From: an uncultured Flavobacteriales bacterium
GTDB lineage: Bacteria > Bacteroidota > Bacteroidia > Flavobacteriales > CAJXXR01
DNA: 64,000 bases
Assembly: GCA_913063375.1 (NCBI GenBank)
Contig: CAJXXR010000002.1
Span: 124,001 to 188,000 of the forward strand
Direction of reading: 5' to 3'
Below are positions 1 through 8,768 of this stretch, piece after piece; position 1 is the first letter of the stretch, and each line of letters starts with the position of its first letter. A model generated the notes under the pieces. The model did no database searches and had not been told where the DNA came from. It saw only the letters and a list, made by a program, of their open reading frames with translations. Position numbers and translations under genes: made by a program.

Positions 1-2
1 TT

Positions 3-1523
3 TATGAGTCTTTGCCGAATTCATTACCTCGAGTGGGGGGTATCATGACTTCCGTTATTCAGACACCTTTGTCTCATGTCAACCTTAGGGCTATTCAAAA
101 TAACCTTCCTAATGCCTTTATAAGAGATCCCTTATCTGTGGATTCTGTAGTCAATTTATTGGATCATTATATCTATTATAAGGTAGAGCAAGACAACTAT
201 TTTATTCGTGAAGCAAGTCTGGAAGAGGTCAATCAATGGTTTGAGGATATAAGACCGCAAAATGAGCAAATACCGCCTTTAAATTTGAGCTATACGAGTA
301 TTTTGCCATTAGATGATATTGAATTTACCATGTATGATGGCTATGGTGCAAAATGTGCAAATATAGCCACCTTAAGAACTTTTGATTTCCCTGAAGGGAC
401 TGTTCCAGATGGTTTTGGTATTCCATTCTATTTCTATCAAGAGTTTATGAATTACAATAACTTCTTTGACGAGGTAGATGCTATGATTGGAGATGCAGCA
501 TTTCAGGCAGATAGATTAGTTAGAAATGAGCGTCTAGATGAATTTAGAAAAAAAATAAGAGCTGCGGAAATGCCAGACTGGATGTTGGATGAGTTGGCTG
601 CACTTCATTCGGAATTCCCTTTGGGAACCTCTGTTAGGTGTCGGTCTAGTTCTAATAATGAAGATTTGCCAGGATTTAATGGAGCTGGATTATATGACTC
701 CAAAACACAGCATCCAGATGAAGGTCATATCTCTAAGTCCATCAAGCAAGTCTATGCAAGTCTGTGGAATCTTCGGGCTTTTGAGGAGCGTGATTTTTAT
801 AGAATCAATCATTATATTTCATCTATGGGGGTATTATGTCATCCCAATTTTTCAGAAGAAAAAGCAAATGGCGTTGGGATCAGTACAGATCCGCTTTATA
901 ATACTCAAAATACCTTTTATCTGAATTCTCAAATAGGGGAGGAATTGATTACAAATCCAGAGGGGAATTCTATACCTGAGGAAATTTTATTGAACCGAAA
1001 TGAGAGTAATGGATTGGATTTTACAGTGATCCAGCGATCGAATCTTATCCCAGAAGATTCTGCTATTTTGGATGAACAATATCTAAGCCAGATGAGAGCC
1101 TATCTCACCATTATTCACAATGAGTTTGGACAATTATACAATGCGGCCTATAATAACAATTTCGCAATGGATATTGAATACAAGATTACTAGTGATGACC
1201 AGCTAGTGATAAAACAAGCGCGTCCTTGGGTTTCGTATATCTTAGAAGATCCTTCGGGAGATGGTGATACACGTCTTGAGTTAAATGTCTTTCCAAATCC
1301 AGCAAATGATTATATAGTTGTCCGATGCATAGATTGTGAACTCAGTACTATAAAGGTTTCAAATTTACTGGGACAACAATTCATAGCGCTCAATATTGGA
1401 AACGTCAATATAAATGATATTTATATTTCGCTTCATGAGCTGCCTCCTGGCTTTTATTTGATTAGTGGATTCAGGATGAATGGTGAGTTGTATGGAGCTA
1501 AGAAATTTGTGAAGATTGAATAA
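3..1523 (+). CDS. Secreted PEP/pyruvate dikinase-like protein with T9SS sorting domain (5' end outside window)
   Basis: The frame is open to the left edge, so the N-terminus is missing. The visible part starts inside a swivelling phosphohistidine-like domain (QTPLSHVNLRA, with a His where PEP-utilising enzymes carry the phosphorylated one). A pyruvate phosphate dikinase/PEP-synthase nucleotide-binding region follows (VRCRSSSNNEDLPGFNGAGL, then an Arg-rich catalytic-type stretch ending in KQARPWV). The last 80 or so residues form a Por secretion-system C-terminal sorting domain (VFPNPANDYIVV), predicting export by the type IX system and surface attachment or release. A PPDK-type fold outside the cytoplasm is unusual because ATP is scarce there; the substrate is unknown. 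Family and sorting signal are clear; enzyme activity is inference. Confidence 0.8.
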   Translation, partial: YESLPNSLPRVGGIMTSVIQTPLSHVNLRAIQNNLPNAFIRDPLSVDSVVNLLDHYIYYKVEQDNYFIREASLEEVNQWFEDIRPQNEQIPPLNLSYTSILPLDDIEFTMYDGYGAKCANIATLRTFDFPEGTVPDGFGIPFYFYQEFMNYNNFFDEVDAMIGDAAFQADRLVRNERLDEFRKKIRAAEMPDWMLDELAALHSEFPLGTSVRCRSSSNNEDLPGFNGAGLYDSKTQHPDEGHISKSIKQVYASLWNLRAFEERDFYRINHYISSMGVLCHPNFSEEKANGVGISTDPLYNTQNTFYLNSQIGEELITNPEGNSIPEEILLNRNESNGLDFTVIQRSNLIPEDSAILDEQYLSQMRAYLTIIHNEFGQLYNAAYNNNFAMDIEYKITSDDQLVIKQARPWVSYILEDPSGDGDTRLELNVFPNPANDYIVVRCIDCELSTIKVSNLLGQQFIALNIGNVNINDIYISLHELPPGFYLISGFRMNGELYGAKKFVKIE

Positions 1524-1550
1524 GGCTTGTCAGAGTTTCATTTTTTCTAA

Positions 1551-2063
1551 TTAATTCGATAATTGATCAATTAGTTTTTTATAAAAATGAAATAGGGGGC
1601 GAATTACTTCAGTCCTCTCTACGAATTGGAGATGATACTCTGTTCTAATGAGAAAACCATCCAATTTATTTTCCCCTGTAATATATGGTTCAAATTGAGT
1701 CTCTTTAATCAAGTCGTGTAATAGCGATAATTCAGGGCTTTTATGAAGAAATAGATCCAGTGTGGGGTTTTCACAATGGATTTTTAGCCTACTCTTTTTA
1801 CGGGAGAAAATACTAGCAAAGTGACTCTTCGATTTAATTTCAAATTCCGGTAGCAGGATTGGGCTTTTGATTAAGAGTTCAGCTTCTCCCACTGCTTGGG
1901 TCCCCAGAATATTTCTGATCCAAAAATCAGCGCCTTTGTGCTCAGCAGCAAGTTTGAAGATCTTTTCCGGAGTCGTTGCGTCATCTCCCAGGGAGTAAAG
2001 TTCATTATTGAAAATAAATTCTGCCTTTTCTTCTTCGGCTATTGCCTCAAATAATTGTACCAT
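1551..2063 (-). CDS. Hypothetical protein, 170 aa
   Basis: I do not recognise this family. The product is soluble, without signal peptide or membrane helix, and rich in charged and aromatic residues. It lies 57 bp downstream of the Lrp-type regulator on the same strand and converges with the dikinase-like gene, so it may be cotranscribed with the regulator. The reading frame is intact from ATG to stop and has the codon usage of its neighbours, which supports a real gene. No catalytic motif could be seen. Confidence 0.6.
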   Translation of the reverse strand: MVQLFEAIAEEEKAEFIFNNELYSLGDDATTPEKIFKLAAEHKGADFWIRNILGTQAVGEAELLIKSPILLPEFEIKSKSHFASIFSRKKSRLKIHCENPTLDLFLHKSPELSLLHDLIKETQFEPYITGENKLDGFLIRTEYHLQFVERTEVIRPLFHFYKKLIDQLSN

Positions 2064-2120
2064 ACTATCTTTAACTATTTGTCCAGTTAATTCCTGATAT
2101 TTTGAATTTACTTTATTGAC

Positions 2121-2582
2121 CTACAACACAAATACCGACTGATCAATCACTTCCTTCATGACAAAAGAGCTTTGTACTAGAGAAATATTCTCTATATCTG
2201 CAAGTTTGTTGGTTAAGAAGTCTTGGTATTCTTTCATATCCTTAACAACAACTTTCAATAGGTAATCAAAGGTCCCTGTGGTGTGAGCACATTCCATAAC
2301 TTCATCCAATTGAGCAATTTTCGATTCGAAATTCACCAATAAAGGTTTGGAATGCAATTGCAATGAGACGGTACAGTAAGCAACCAAAGATTTGCCAATT
2401 TTCTCTTTATTTATTTTGGCTGTATACCCCTCTATTACCCCAACTTTCTCTAGTCTTTTTATTCGCTCATAGGTAGCTGTAAGTGATAATCCAATTTTGT
2501 CTGCAATCTCCTTTTTGTGAAGACTACAGTCCTGTTGAAGTATGGCAATTATCTTTTTATCGGCCTTGTCTAACTTTTCCAT
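2121..2582 (-). CDS. Lrp/AsnC family transcriptional regulator
   Basis: At 153 aa it has the usual length of the family. Residues 4-60 form the winged helix-turn-helix (LDKADKKIIAILQQDCSLHK, then LSLTATYERIKRLEKVGVI), and residues 70-145 the ligand-binding RAM domain (CAHTTGTFDYLLKVVVKDM). Such proteins sense amino acids and often control a divergent amino-acid catabolic gene. Here the divergent neighbour is a flavin amine oxidase whose promoter lies in the shared 157 bp gap, so it is the likely target. The specific effector cannot be read from the sequence. Confidence 0.93.
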   Translation of the reverse strand: MEKLDKADKKIIAILQQDCSLHKKEIADKIGLSLTATYERIKRLEKVGVIEGYTAKINKEKIGKSLVAYCTVSLQLHSKPLLVNFESKIAQLDEVMECAHTTGTFDYLLKVVVKDMKEYQDFLTNKLADIENISLVQSSFVMKEVIDQSVFVL

Positions 2583-2688
2583 CCGTTTCCCTTTCTTTTT
2601 TTAGTATAAACTTTTATAAGTTTTGGTTGTTATTACGGTATAAATATACTTAAACAGGAATATTATCTAATAATTTATTCATATAATG

Positions 2689-2715
2689 TTGTTATTGTTA
2701 CTATATGTACATTTG
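2689..2715 (+). promoter_or_regulatory. Bacteroidota-type promoter of the amine oxidase gene
   Basis: TTG at 2689-2691 is followed after 16 bp by TACATTTG (2708-2715), matching the TAnnTTTG -7 box. Transcription would start near 2720, which is downstream of an in-frame ATG at 2686 and so argues for translation from 2740 or 2743. Confidence 0.55.
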
Positions 2716-2739
2716 CCCGTGTTATATATAGGTTTAGAT

Positions 2740-4314
2740 ATGATGAAGAATATTTTAATTGCAGGTGGAGGTTTTTCAGGTTTGTACAGCGCTATAAAAC
2801 TGAGTGAAGAAGGTCATGAAGTTACTTTGATTGAAGCTTCCCCTGATCGTTGGGGTGGACGTATGGAAACTTCTGTAATGGATGGCTTTATCCTGGAGTG
2901 GGGTCCCATGCGTTTTGAAACACAGTTACAACCAAAATTCGGTCAATTAATAAAAGACCTTGGTATAGAATTACTACCTTTTACTGGTCCAAAAGCCTAT
3001 CCTTCTCGATATCCACAATATGATTTGCCTTTACAAGAGCAAAATTTAGATTCCTTGGAGCTTTTGAGACGTGGTGTTTTACTTATTATGGGTAAAAAGA
3101 TCAACGATCCACTTGATTTTGGTTGCCAGAAATGGATTGATAGCCTTACAGAAGATGATTACCGCGCCATACGAAAGGAGGCTACTTTGAATGGTAAGCC
3201 ACTTTGGAAAATCGGTTTCTGGAATGCGCTTGTAGAGGGGAACGTATTGAGTCATCAAGCCCTTATGAAAATCAGGGATACCGGGACTTTTTATCATATG
3301 ATCCCCGATAATCTAAATGCGATTGAATGGACAATCTGGTGGTTGAGAGCTTTCAGAACAGATGGGCAAATTTTGGCTACTATCAAAAAAGGAACAGAAG
3401 AGATTACTATTCAGATGTTAAATGTGTTAAAATCTCGTTCAAATGTTACTTTAGTGAACGATGCAAAAATTCAATCATTCATAGCTGAGGGAGAAAAGAT
3501 TTCGGTCAACTATACTATTGGCAATAAAAATAACAAGGCTATTGTAGATCATCTAGTATTGGCAATGCCTCAACATCCATTGAAGAAATTAGAAAATTCT
3601 TTACCAGGTGCGATTCAAGAGGATTTGGATGCGGTCAATGGATTCTCCATGACTAAAGTATTCTTTGTATTGGATAAGCCATGGTGGGGGCACAATCAAG
3701 CGCCACAATCTCGTGCGAATCGCATGCCTACAAGAGAAGTTCATTATTTCAGAAGAGCAGAAGGTCAGGATGAGGATGGACATGGAATGGTATTGCTGTA
3801 TACAGACAAGCCCGCTACGGAATTTTGGAACTATTATATCGAGAACAAAAAGACACACGACAGAGCAGAGGTAGACAACAATGATGAAATAAAAGTTCAG
3901 TTTGCTAACTTTTTTTCAAAAGAAATCTATCGCTCAATTCAAGGAAATGACTTCAGTTCGAAAGAGGGTTTAAGCCTTACTCAGGAGGCAATAGCTCTAT
4001 ACCATGATATGTCTTTGGAAGAGATAAAAGAAGATATTTTTGCAGCAGTAATTTCCTATGGGATTAGAGATTGGTCATGTACACCATACGGCGCTGGAAA
4101 TCATTGTTGGAGACCTGGTATCAAATCTTGGGAAGTACAAGAGAATTTTAAAGCTTTCTCATTGAATGATGGACTGAAAAATGTGCATATTGTTGGAGAA
4201 GCTTATTCAGATTATACTGGCTTTATTGAAGGTGCTATCAATTCATCAGATTGGGCATTGGAAGCTATTGCTGAAAGCGTGAATAAAAATGAAGCTTTAG
4301 AAATGATGGCCTAA
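2740..4314 (+). CDS. FAD-dependent amine oxidase family protein (L-amino acid oxidase-like)
   Basis: A 524 aa flavoprotein with an N-terminal Rossmann FAD site (ILIAGGGFSGLYSAIKLSEE) and the second dinucleotide-contact motif RWGGRMET typical of the amine oxidase/protoporphyrinogen oxidase superfamily. Near the C-terminus, GEAYSDYTGFIEGAINSS matches the FAD-contacting GExxS...GxxEGAxxSG block of L-amino acid and monoamine oxidases. The open frame extends 18 codons upstream to 2686, but the promoter at 2689-2715 makes ATG 2740 or the adjacent ATG 2743 the likely start. The divergent Lrp regulator fits oxidation of an amino acid or a derived amine. Substrate unknown; a biosynthetic flavoenzyme remains possible. 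Confidence 0.82.
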   Translation: MMKNILIAGGGFSGLYSAIKLSEEGHEVTLIEASPDRWGGRMETSVMDGFILEWGPMRFETQLQPKFGQLIKDLGIELLPFTGPKAYPSRYPQYDLPLQEQNLDSLELLRRGVLLIMGKKINDPLDFGCQKWIDSLTEDDYRAIRKEATLNGKPLWKIGFWNALVEGNVLSHQALMKIRDTGTFYHMIPDNLNAIEWTIWWLRAFRTDGQILATIKKGTEEITIQMLNVLKSRSNVTLVNDAKIQSFIAEGEKISVNYTIGNKNNKAIVDHLVLAMPQHPLKKLENSLPGAIQEDLDAVNGFSMTKVFFVLDKPWWGHNQAPQSRANRMPTREVHYFRRAEGQDEDGHGMVLLYTDKPATEFWNYYIENKKTHDRAEVDNNDEIKVQFANFFSKEIYRSIQGNDFSSKEGLSLTQEAIALYHDMSLEEIKEDIFAAVISYGIRDWSCTPYGAGNHCWRPGIKSWEVQENFKAFSLNDGLKNVHIVGEAYSDYTGFIEGAINSSDWALEAIAESVNKNEALEMMA

Positions 4315-4348
4315 TTCGACCTCATTTAAATACAGTATTATTTTTATG

Positions 4349-4379
4349 AAAAGCCCAATCAAACTGATTGGGCTTTTTT
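4349..4379 (+). terminator. Intrinsic terminator after the amine oxidase gene
   Basis: AAGCCCAATC and GATTGGGCTT form a perfect 10 bp stem (4351-4360/4366-4375) with a 5-base loop, followed by a T run. Confidence 0.9.
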
Positions 4380-4547
4380 AATGCTTGAATATTAGTTTTA
4401 TTGCGTTTTAGATCTTTGACATGTTAACTAGTTAAGGTATAGGTGCTTTTAATTTATATTTTGTCAGAAATAGCTTAAATTTACTAAGCTTCGTTTTTAG
4501 CAATTCAGCTATTGCTAGATCCTATTTCTAATTCAATTTATAAAGTT

Positions 4548-7500
4548 ATGATACATTTAAATAAAGTGATTTGCCTTGTTGCAATTGCCTTTTTGATTGT
4601 TGCAAATAGCGTAGCGCAAGAAAAAGGAATCACTTTCAAGCAAGAATCTCCTTTAGAACATGTTGTAGAATCCTTGGAAACTAAAAAGGATATACAGCTA
4701 AAAGGGATTGTCATAGATCAATATGGAAATCCTGTGTCTGGTGCTATCATCGGTACATCTTATAGACTAAGAAGGGTATTTACTACAGATGAACATGGAG
4801 CCTTCAGTATCGATAAAATTGACAGAAATTCAAGGATGAAAATTGAGAAGAGTGGCTATGTATCTACGAGTCGAAAGATTCAAGATTTCAGTTATTTCTT
4901 AGTGGATTCAACTGAAGTTTTTGTTCAAATTCAACTACCTGTTTTAGATACGAAATTTGTAGTAGGTCCAGAAGGAGTTGTCCATGATGGTCCCATTCAA
5001 ATAACGGTTCCTCCCGGTGCTGTTAGCACCGAAATAGAAATAAAAGCTTGTTTTTTACCAACTGGATATTTAGAGTCTGCTAATGAAATCCCTCAAGCTT
5101 CAAGTCTTGGAGTCATACATTTTGAACCCTCAGGGTTTACTTTTCAGAAACCTATTAACATAGAAGTTAATGCGCCAATCGCTTTGAAACAAGATGCTCA
5201 ACCTGCAGTAGTGCATTCCTATAGGGTTAACGGTGAAAGGAGGGTCGAGGAAATTACGAAGTCAATTGTAGACAGGGCAACAAATACATGGACCTTCTCC
5301 ATCAGTCATTTTAGTGATTGCCAGTTGGTGGATAAGAATACCGTAATTCGGAAAATTCCTTCCAATCGTGATCCATCTGATGTCAATATGGATGGATCTA
5401 TGGATGATCAGGATGCAGAGCGAATAGTATACCTGATAGGGGGACCTCAAAACATGGAATTCACAACCACTATTACCGCTGTCCAATCCGTTGAGGAAAG
5501 CCAGGGGGTTAGCTCTGGTACAAGTTCTTCAGATACACATACCCAAGGAGGAGGAGTATCCGTTAAGGGAGTTGGAGCCTCCGTTGAAGAGGAGAATTCT
5601 ACAACACTTACAAAAGAGCAAGCAGAAAGTTATGGAATAGAGCTGGTAGAAGAACGCTCCTTTTCGCGTACGATAAATGTAAAGGTTGGGGAGTACAATG
5701 AACGCTGTAAAATGCTATTTGGACTCTATGATTTCGAGCAGGTGATGAAGTATATCCGTATGTCACCAACAGCTTCAGAATTGGCCAATCTGAAAAAAAA
5801 TATAGGAGCTGATAGTCCAGATGATGATGGTTGGCATTATAGGAAAACAATTGGTGGGTCTAGTGTAGCGCTCAATAGAACCATCCATGACGGAATGCGA
5901 CTGGCAGTGAAGGTAGGGAAAGATGGATCATTGGAAGTTTTTGTCCTGGTATCCGACATTACGGTTCGCAGGCTAAAAGGATTGGAAGCAGCAAATTGTA
6001 AGGCTGTAAAAAGAACAAAGCCACAAAGTATTCGATATAGAGAATATACTACAGGAGAAGGAAGAGGAGCCGTTTTGTATTCAATACGATATTTGGGATT
6101 GAAAAGGGGAGATGAGCCCTTTAAAACCTACCGAGGAATTGAATGTGGTGTAGAGCTGAAGGATGAATGGAGTGAGTCTCGGGTAAAGATGGAATTTAAA
6201 GAGGCAGAAGAAAGTACCTCAAATGAAAATACAAGTACTAAAGAGGTGAAAGCTGGTGTGGATCTAGAGATTGCAGGTATTGTCAATTTGAGTGGACAGG
6301 CCTCCCATAAAACAGAAAAGTCGAAACAAATTGGAGCCTATTTTCACCAAAGAGTGGCTGGCTCAGAGTCGGATAAAACCACCTTTGCCTTAACCATTTA
6401 TGATGAACACGAAGTGCATGAAAGTGACCATGATTTATATCCACTATATCATGTGTACGAAATTAGAGATTGGTTGTATGAATTTCCTAATTCCGATAAG
6501 ATAAGTCCAGGGTTGAAAAAGAAGATGAGAGAGGTAAAAGGAGCTGGTTCTGGCAAGGTCCAAGGTCGGTCCGCAGATGGAGGACTAGTATTATTGGTGG
6601 ATGATAACGGAAAGGAATATTGGTATATCTCGCGGCCTCCAAAAATTGTGTTGAGGGATGCCGGTCATCAACTTATTAGAATAGAAGAAAGACCTTGTGT
6701 AGAAGAACCCCCTATGAAATCCACGAATGAAAAAGAGGATAGAACAACAGAAGCTGTACCGTATAAAAAGAAGTCGAAAAAGGAATGGGCCAAAAAAGAT
6801 GCTAGTAAATCAAAGCAGGAACAAAGTTTACCAGCTGATGACGGAGTAGGTGTGGGTGGAAATAATCAATACGCGCCAACCAATCATCAACTTTCCATCG
6901 GGGTAGGTTTTGCACTTGCATTTCCTAAAGAAGGGGATCATAGTCCATTGGATGCCATAAATATATTGAATGGAGCCATCTTCGCGGATCCTGTTGTCTT
7001 TGAGGCATTGTCTGAAGAATTGCTAGGTGATTTTTTTATAGGCACTTTGTCAGGAGAAACATTTATTGACCCAGGAGAATTAAGTCAAGAAAATGGCTGG
7101 TATTTGGCCGCGCATTATCAGGTAAATAGTAAATGGACGATAGCAGCCAATTATAGTAGGTATACTACAGAATGGACGTCCTATTTTCCGGTTACTGTGA
7201 TTGGTCTAACAGATGAAACGTTTCAATTAAATGGAAAGTTAGCAACGGATATTAGCGCTACACGTTCCAGCTTTGTATTGGATTATACAATAAATAGCAA
7301 TCGTCTGAGTCCATTTGTTGGTATGGGGATTCAATGGTCAAAACGAAGTATGGAAACAACCCATGCAACAATTGAAAATGTTGCATTCGATGTCTGGGGA
7401 GAAAGGGACGAAGAGGCTTGGGGAGTCTTGCTGCAAGCAGGGTTGAATATAGCGCTGAATAATTCTTTTTCTGGAAGGTTAAGGTTGCAAGAGGCACTTG

Positions 7501-7598
7501 AATCACTGCCATCAAATAGGGGTGAATTTTCTGATGAATGGGTTCCAACGATCAGTTTGGGTTTGATGTGGCGTGTTAAAAATAGTAGTACTCATTAA
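4548..7598 (+). CDS. Multidomain surface protein with C-terminal beta-barrel-like domain
   Basis: A 1016 aa protein starting with a Sec signal peptide (VICLVAIAFLIVANSVAQ). In order: a carboxypeptidase-regulatory-like beta-sandwich (about residues 30-90, LKGIVIDQYGNPVSGAIIG); a ZU5-like segment (about 135-230, GPIQITVPPGAV); a single dockerin/EF-hand-like calcium loop DVNMDGSMDDQD; a long beta-rich middle of unknown type; a Lys-rich linker (YKKKSKKEWAKKD); and a C-terminal region of about 170 residues with alternating amphipathic strands resembling an 8-stranded outer-membrane barrel. The frame opens at TTG 4512, but the signal peptide fixes ATG 4548. It stands alone between a terminator and a convergent gene. 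Probably an outer-membrane-anchored surface protein; ligand unknown. Confidence 0.75.
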   Translation: MIHLNKVICLVAIAFLIVANSVAQEKGITFKQESPLEHVVESLETKKDIQLKGIVIDQYGNPVSGAIIGTSYRLRRVFTTDEHGAFSIDKIDRNSRMKIEKSGYVSTSRKIQDFSYFLVDSTEVFVQIQLPVLDTKFVVGPEGVVHDGPIQITVPPGAVSTEIEIKACFLPTGYLESANEIPQASSLGVIHFEPSGFTFQKPINIEVNAPIALKQDAQPAVVHSYRVNGERRVEEITKSIVDRATNTWTFSISHFSDCQLVDKNTVIRKIPSNRDPSDVNMDGSMDDQDAERIVYLIGGPQNMEFTTTITAVQSVEESQGVSSGTSSSDTHTQGGGVSVKGVGASVEEENSTTLTKEQAESYGIELVEERSFSRTINVKVGEYNERCKMLFGLYDFEQVMKYIRMSPTASELANLKKNIGADSPDDDGWHYRKTIGGSSVALNRTIHDGMRLAVKVGKDGSLEVFVLVSDITVRRLKGLEAANCKAVKRTKPQSIRYREYTTGEGRGAVLYSIRYLGLKRGDEPFKTYRGIECGVELKDEWSESRVKMEFKEAEESTSNENTSTKEVKAGVDLEIAGIVNLSGQASHKTEKSKQIGAYFHQRVAGSESDKTTFALTIYDEHEVHESDHDLYPLYHVYEIRDWLYEFPNSDKISPGLKKKMREVKGAGSGKVQGRSADGGLVLLVDDNGKEYWYISRPPKIVLRDAGHQLIRIEERPCVEEPPMKSTNEKEDRTTEAVPYKKKSKKEWAKKDASKSKQEQSLPADDGVGVGGNNQYAPTNHQLSIGVGFALAFPKEGDHSPLDAINILNGAIFADPVVFEALSEELLGDFFIGTLSGETFIDPGELSQENGWYLAAHYQVNSKWTIAANYSRYTTEWTSYFPVTVIGLTDETFQLNGKLATDISATRSSFVLDYTINSNRLSPFVGMGIQWSKRSMETTHATIENVAFDVWGERDEEAWGVLLQAGLNIALNNSFSGRLRLQEALESLPSNRGEFSDEWVPTISLGLMWRVKNSSTH

Positions 7599-7620
7599 AA
7601 AGTACGATTCAAGTTTGGAT

Positions 7621-8385
7621 TCAAGGTTTCACCTTCTTCAATGTTTCAGACCAATTTTTTCGAATATATTTTGTAACGTAGTTTGGTAATTTGTCTAGCA
7701 TTAGTGCCTTTTTTGGGTTTTCAGGATGGTAAAAAAGAAATTCCCTTTTTTCATCTTCCAATCTTTTAGGTGTGATGGTTTTAGTGGTTAAAGTATATGT
7801 TATCCCATCTTTAGCTTTGTATTTGAAGGTCATCTTATATAGGGGCTCGTCATTTAAATCAAAGAGTGTTTTCTTCTTTTTGGTTAAAGTTGCCATAGTA
7901 ATTTCCCCACTTTCAATTAATCCAATTTTCCTCCTTCCTAGGATGAAAAGTATAATAATGCCAATTGCACCGATGGCGATGCCCAGAATAGCGGATAGGT
8001 TAGTTAGATTGTTAGACATCCCCATTATTCTATTGACAGCTGGTCTCTCCTTACTGAATTCTATTTCGACTTCATCTCCAACTTTATGGCGAATTCCTAA
8101 AGCATAAGAAATACGGTCTAAATCTCCTATAGATGAATGAAAAACGTATTCGTATCCATAAATGGATATCAGATCTACATACTCTTCTGTTTCAAAAACG
8201 GCCGTAATTTCACCGGTACCTACAGCAGTCGTTTCAGTTAGATAGCGATCTTCATCAAAGTCATAATCTTGGAGTTGTTCTGTAAGTGAGAATCCCCCAC
8301 TAATAAATAGTCCAATTGCGAATACTCCCCATATACCTTTGAGGTAAATTGATGCTTTTTGAAGAAGCGGTAATTGTCTTTGCAT
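7621..8385 (-). CDS. DUF3592 domain-containing membrane protein
   Basis: A 254 aa protein with two clear membrane helices (about residues 13-32 and 127-150) that flank an extracytoplasmic domain resembling DUF3592 (EVEIEFSKERPAVNRIM). A second soluble domain after helix 2 repeats the same pattern (GEITMATLTKKKKT to LFYHPENPKKALML), so the protein looks like two DUF3592-like beta domains around two helices. The family has no known function. The stop is 22 bp from the convergent surface-protein gene, with no obvious terminator in between. Confidence 0.7.
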   Translation of the reverse strand: MQRQLPLLQKASIYLKGIWGVFAIGLFISGGFSLTEQLQDYDFDEDRYLTETTAVGTGEITAVFETEEYVDLISIYGYEYVFHSSIGDLDRISYALGIRHKVGDEVEIEFSKERPAVNRIMGMSNNLTNLSAILGIAIGAIGIIILFILGRRKIGLIESGEITMATLTKKKKTLFDLNDEPLYKMTFKYKAKDGITYTLTTKTITPKRLEDEKREFLFYHPENPKKALMLDKLPNYVTKYIRKNWSETLKKVKP

Positions 8386-8768
8386 AGGTGTAAATTGAAA
8401 TTTTATTCCTTCCGCAAATTAGGAATTCTATGAGAAACGGGCAAGCAATTAGAAAGGCTAGAAAAGTGGTTTAGGTAGTTTTTCTATTTGTAATATAAAG
8501 ATGAGTTATGCAAATTGGAGGCAGGGTGAATAGTTCTAAATAAAATATTTTAGCATGCAATGAAAAATTCGATTCGAAGAAATGAAATATAGGAACTTCC
8601 AATCAGGGGTTTGGGCAGGGTAATAAAATAGATTTATTCTATTTATCTGTAATTGAAACGTATAAAGACCTTTTCACAGAAGATTTACATTTTTTTGGTA
8701 ATATTTCACATTTAAAAAAAGCTTAAATTAGTGTTTCATACTATTTTAGAATCAAAATAAGATACTAT
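8386..8768. other. Intergenic region, 383 bp, no gene seen
   Basis: This gap separates two divergently transcribed genes and must hold their control regions. It is AT-rich and has stop codons in all frames. I saw no exact TAnnTTTG box, hairpin or RNA gene. Confidence 0.5.

Noticed and set aside
2686..2739. N-terminal extension of the amine oxidase gene with a hydrophobic stretch
   Set aside because: The promoter -7 box lies inside it and the FAD motif begins just after ATG 2740, so the extension is unlikely to be translated.
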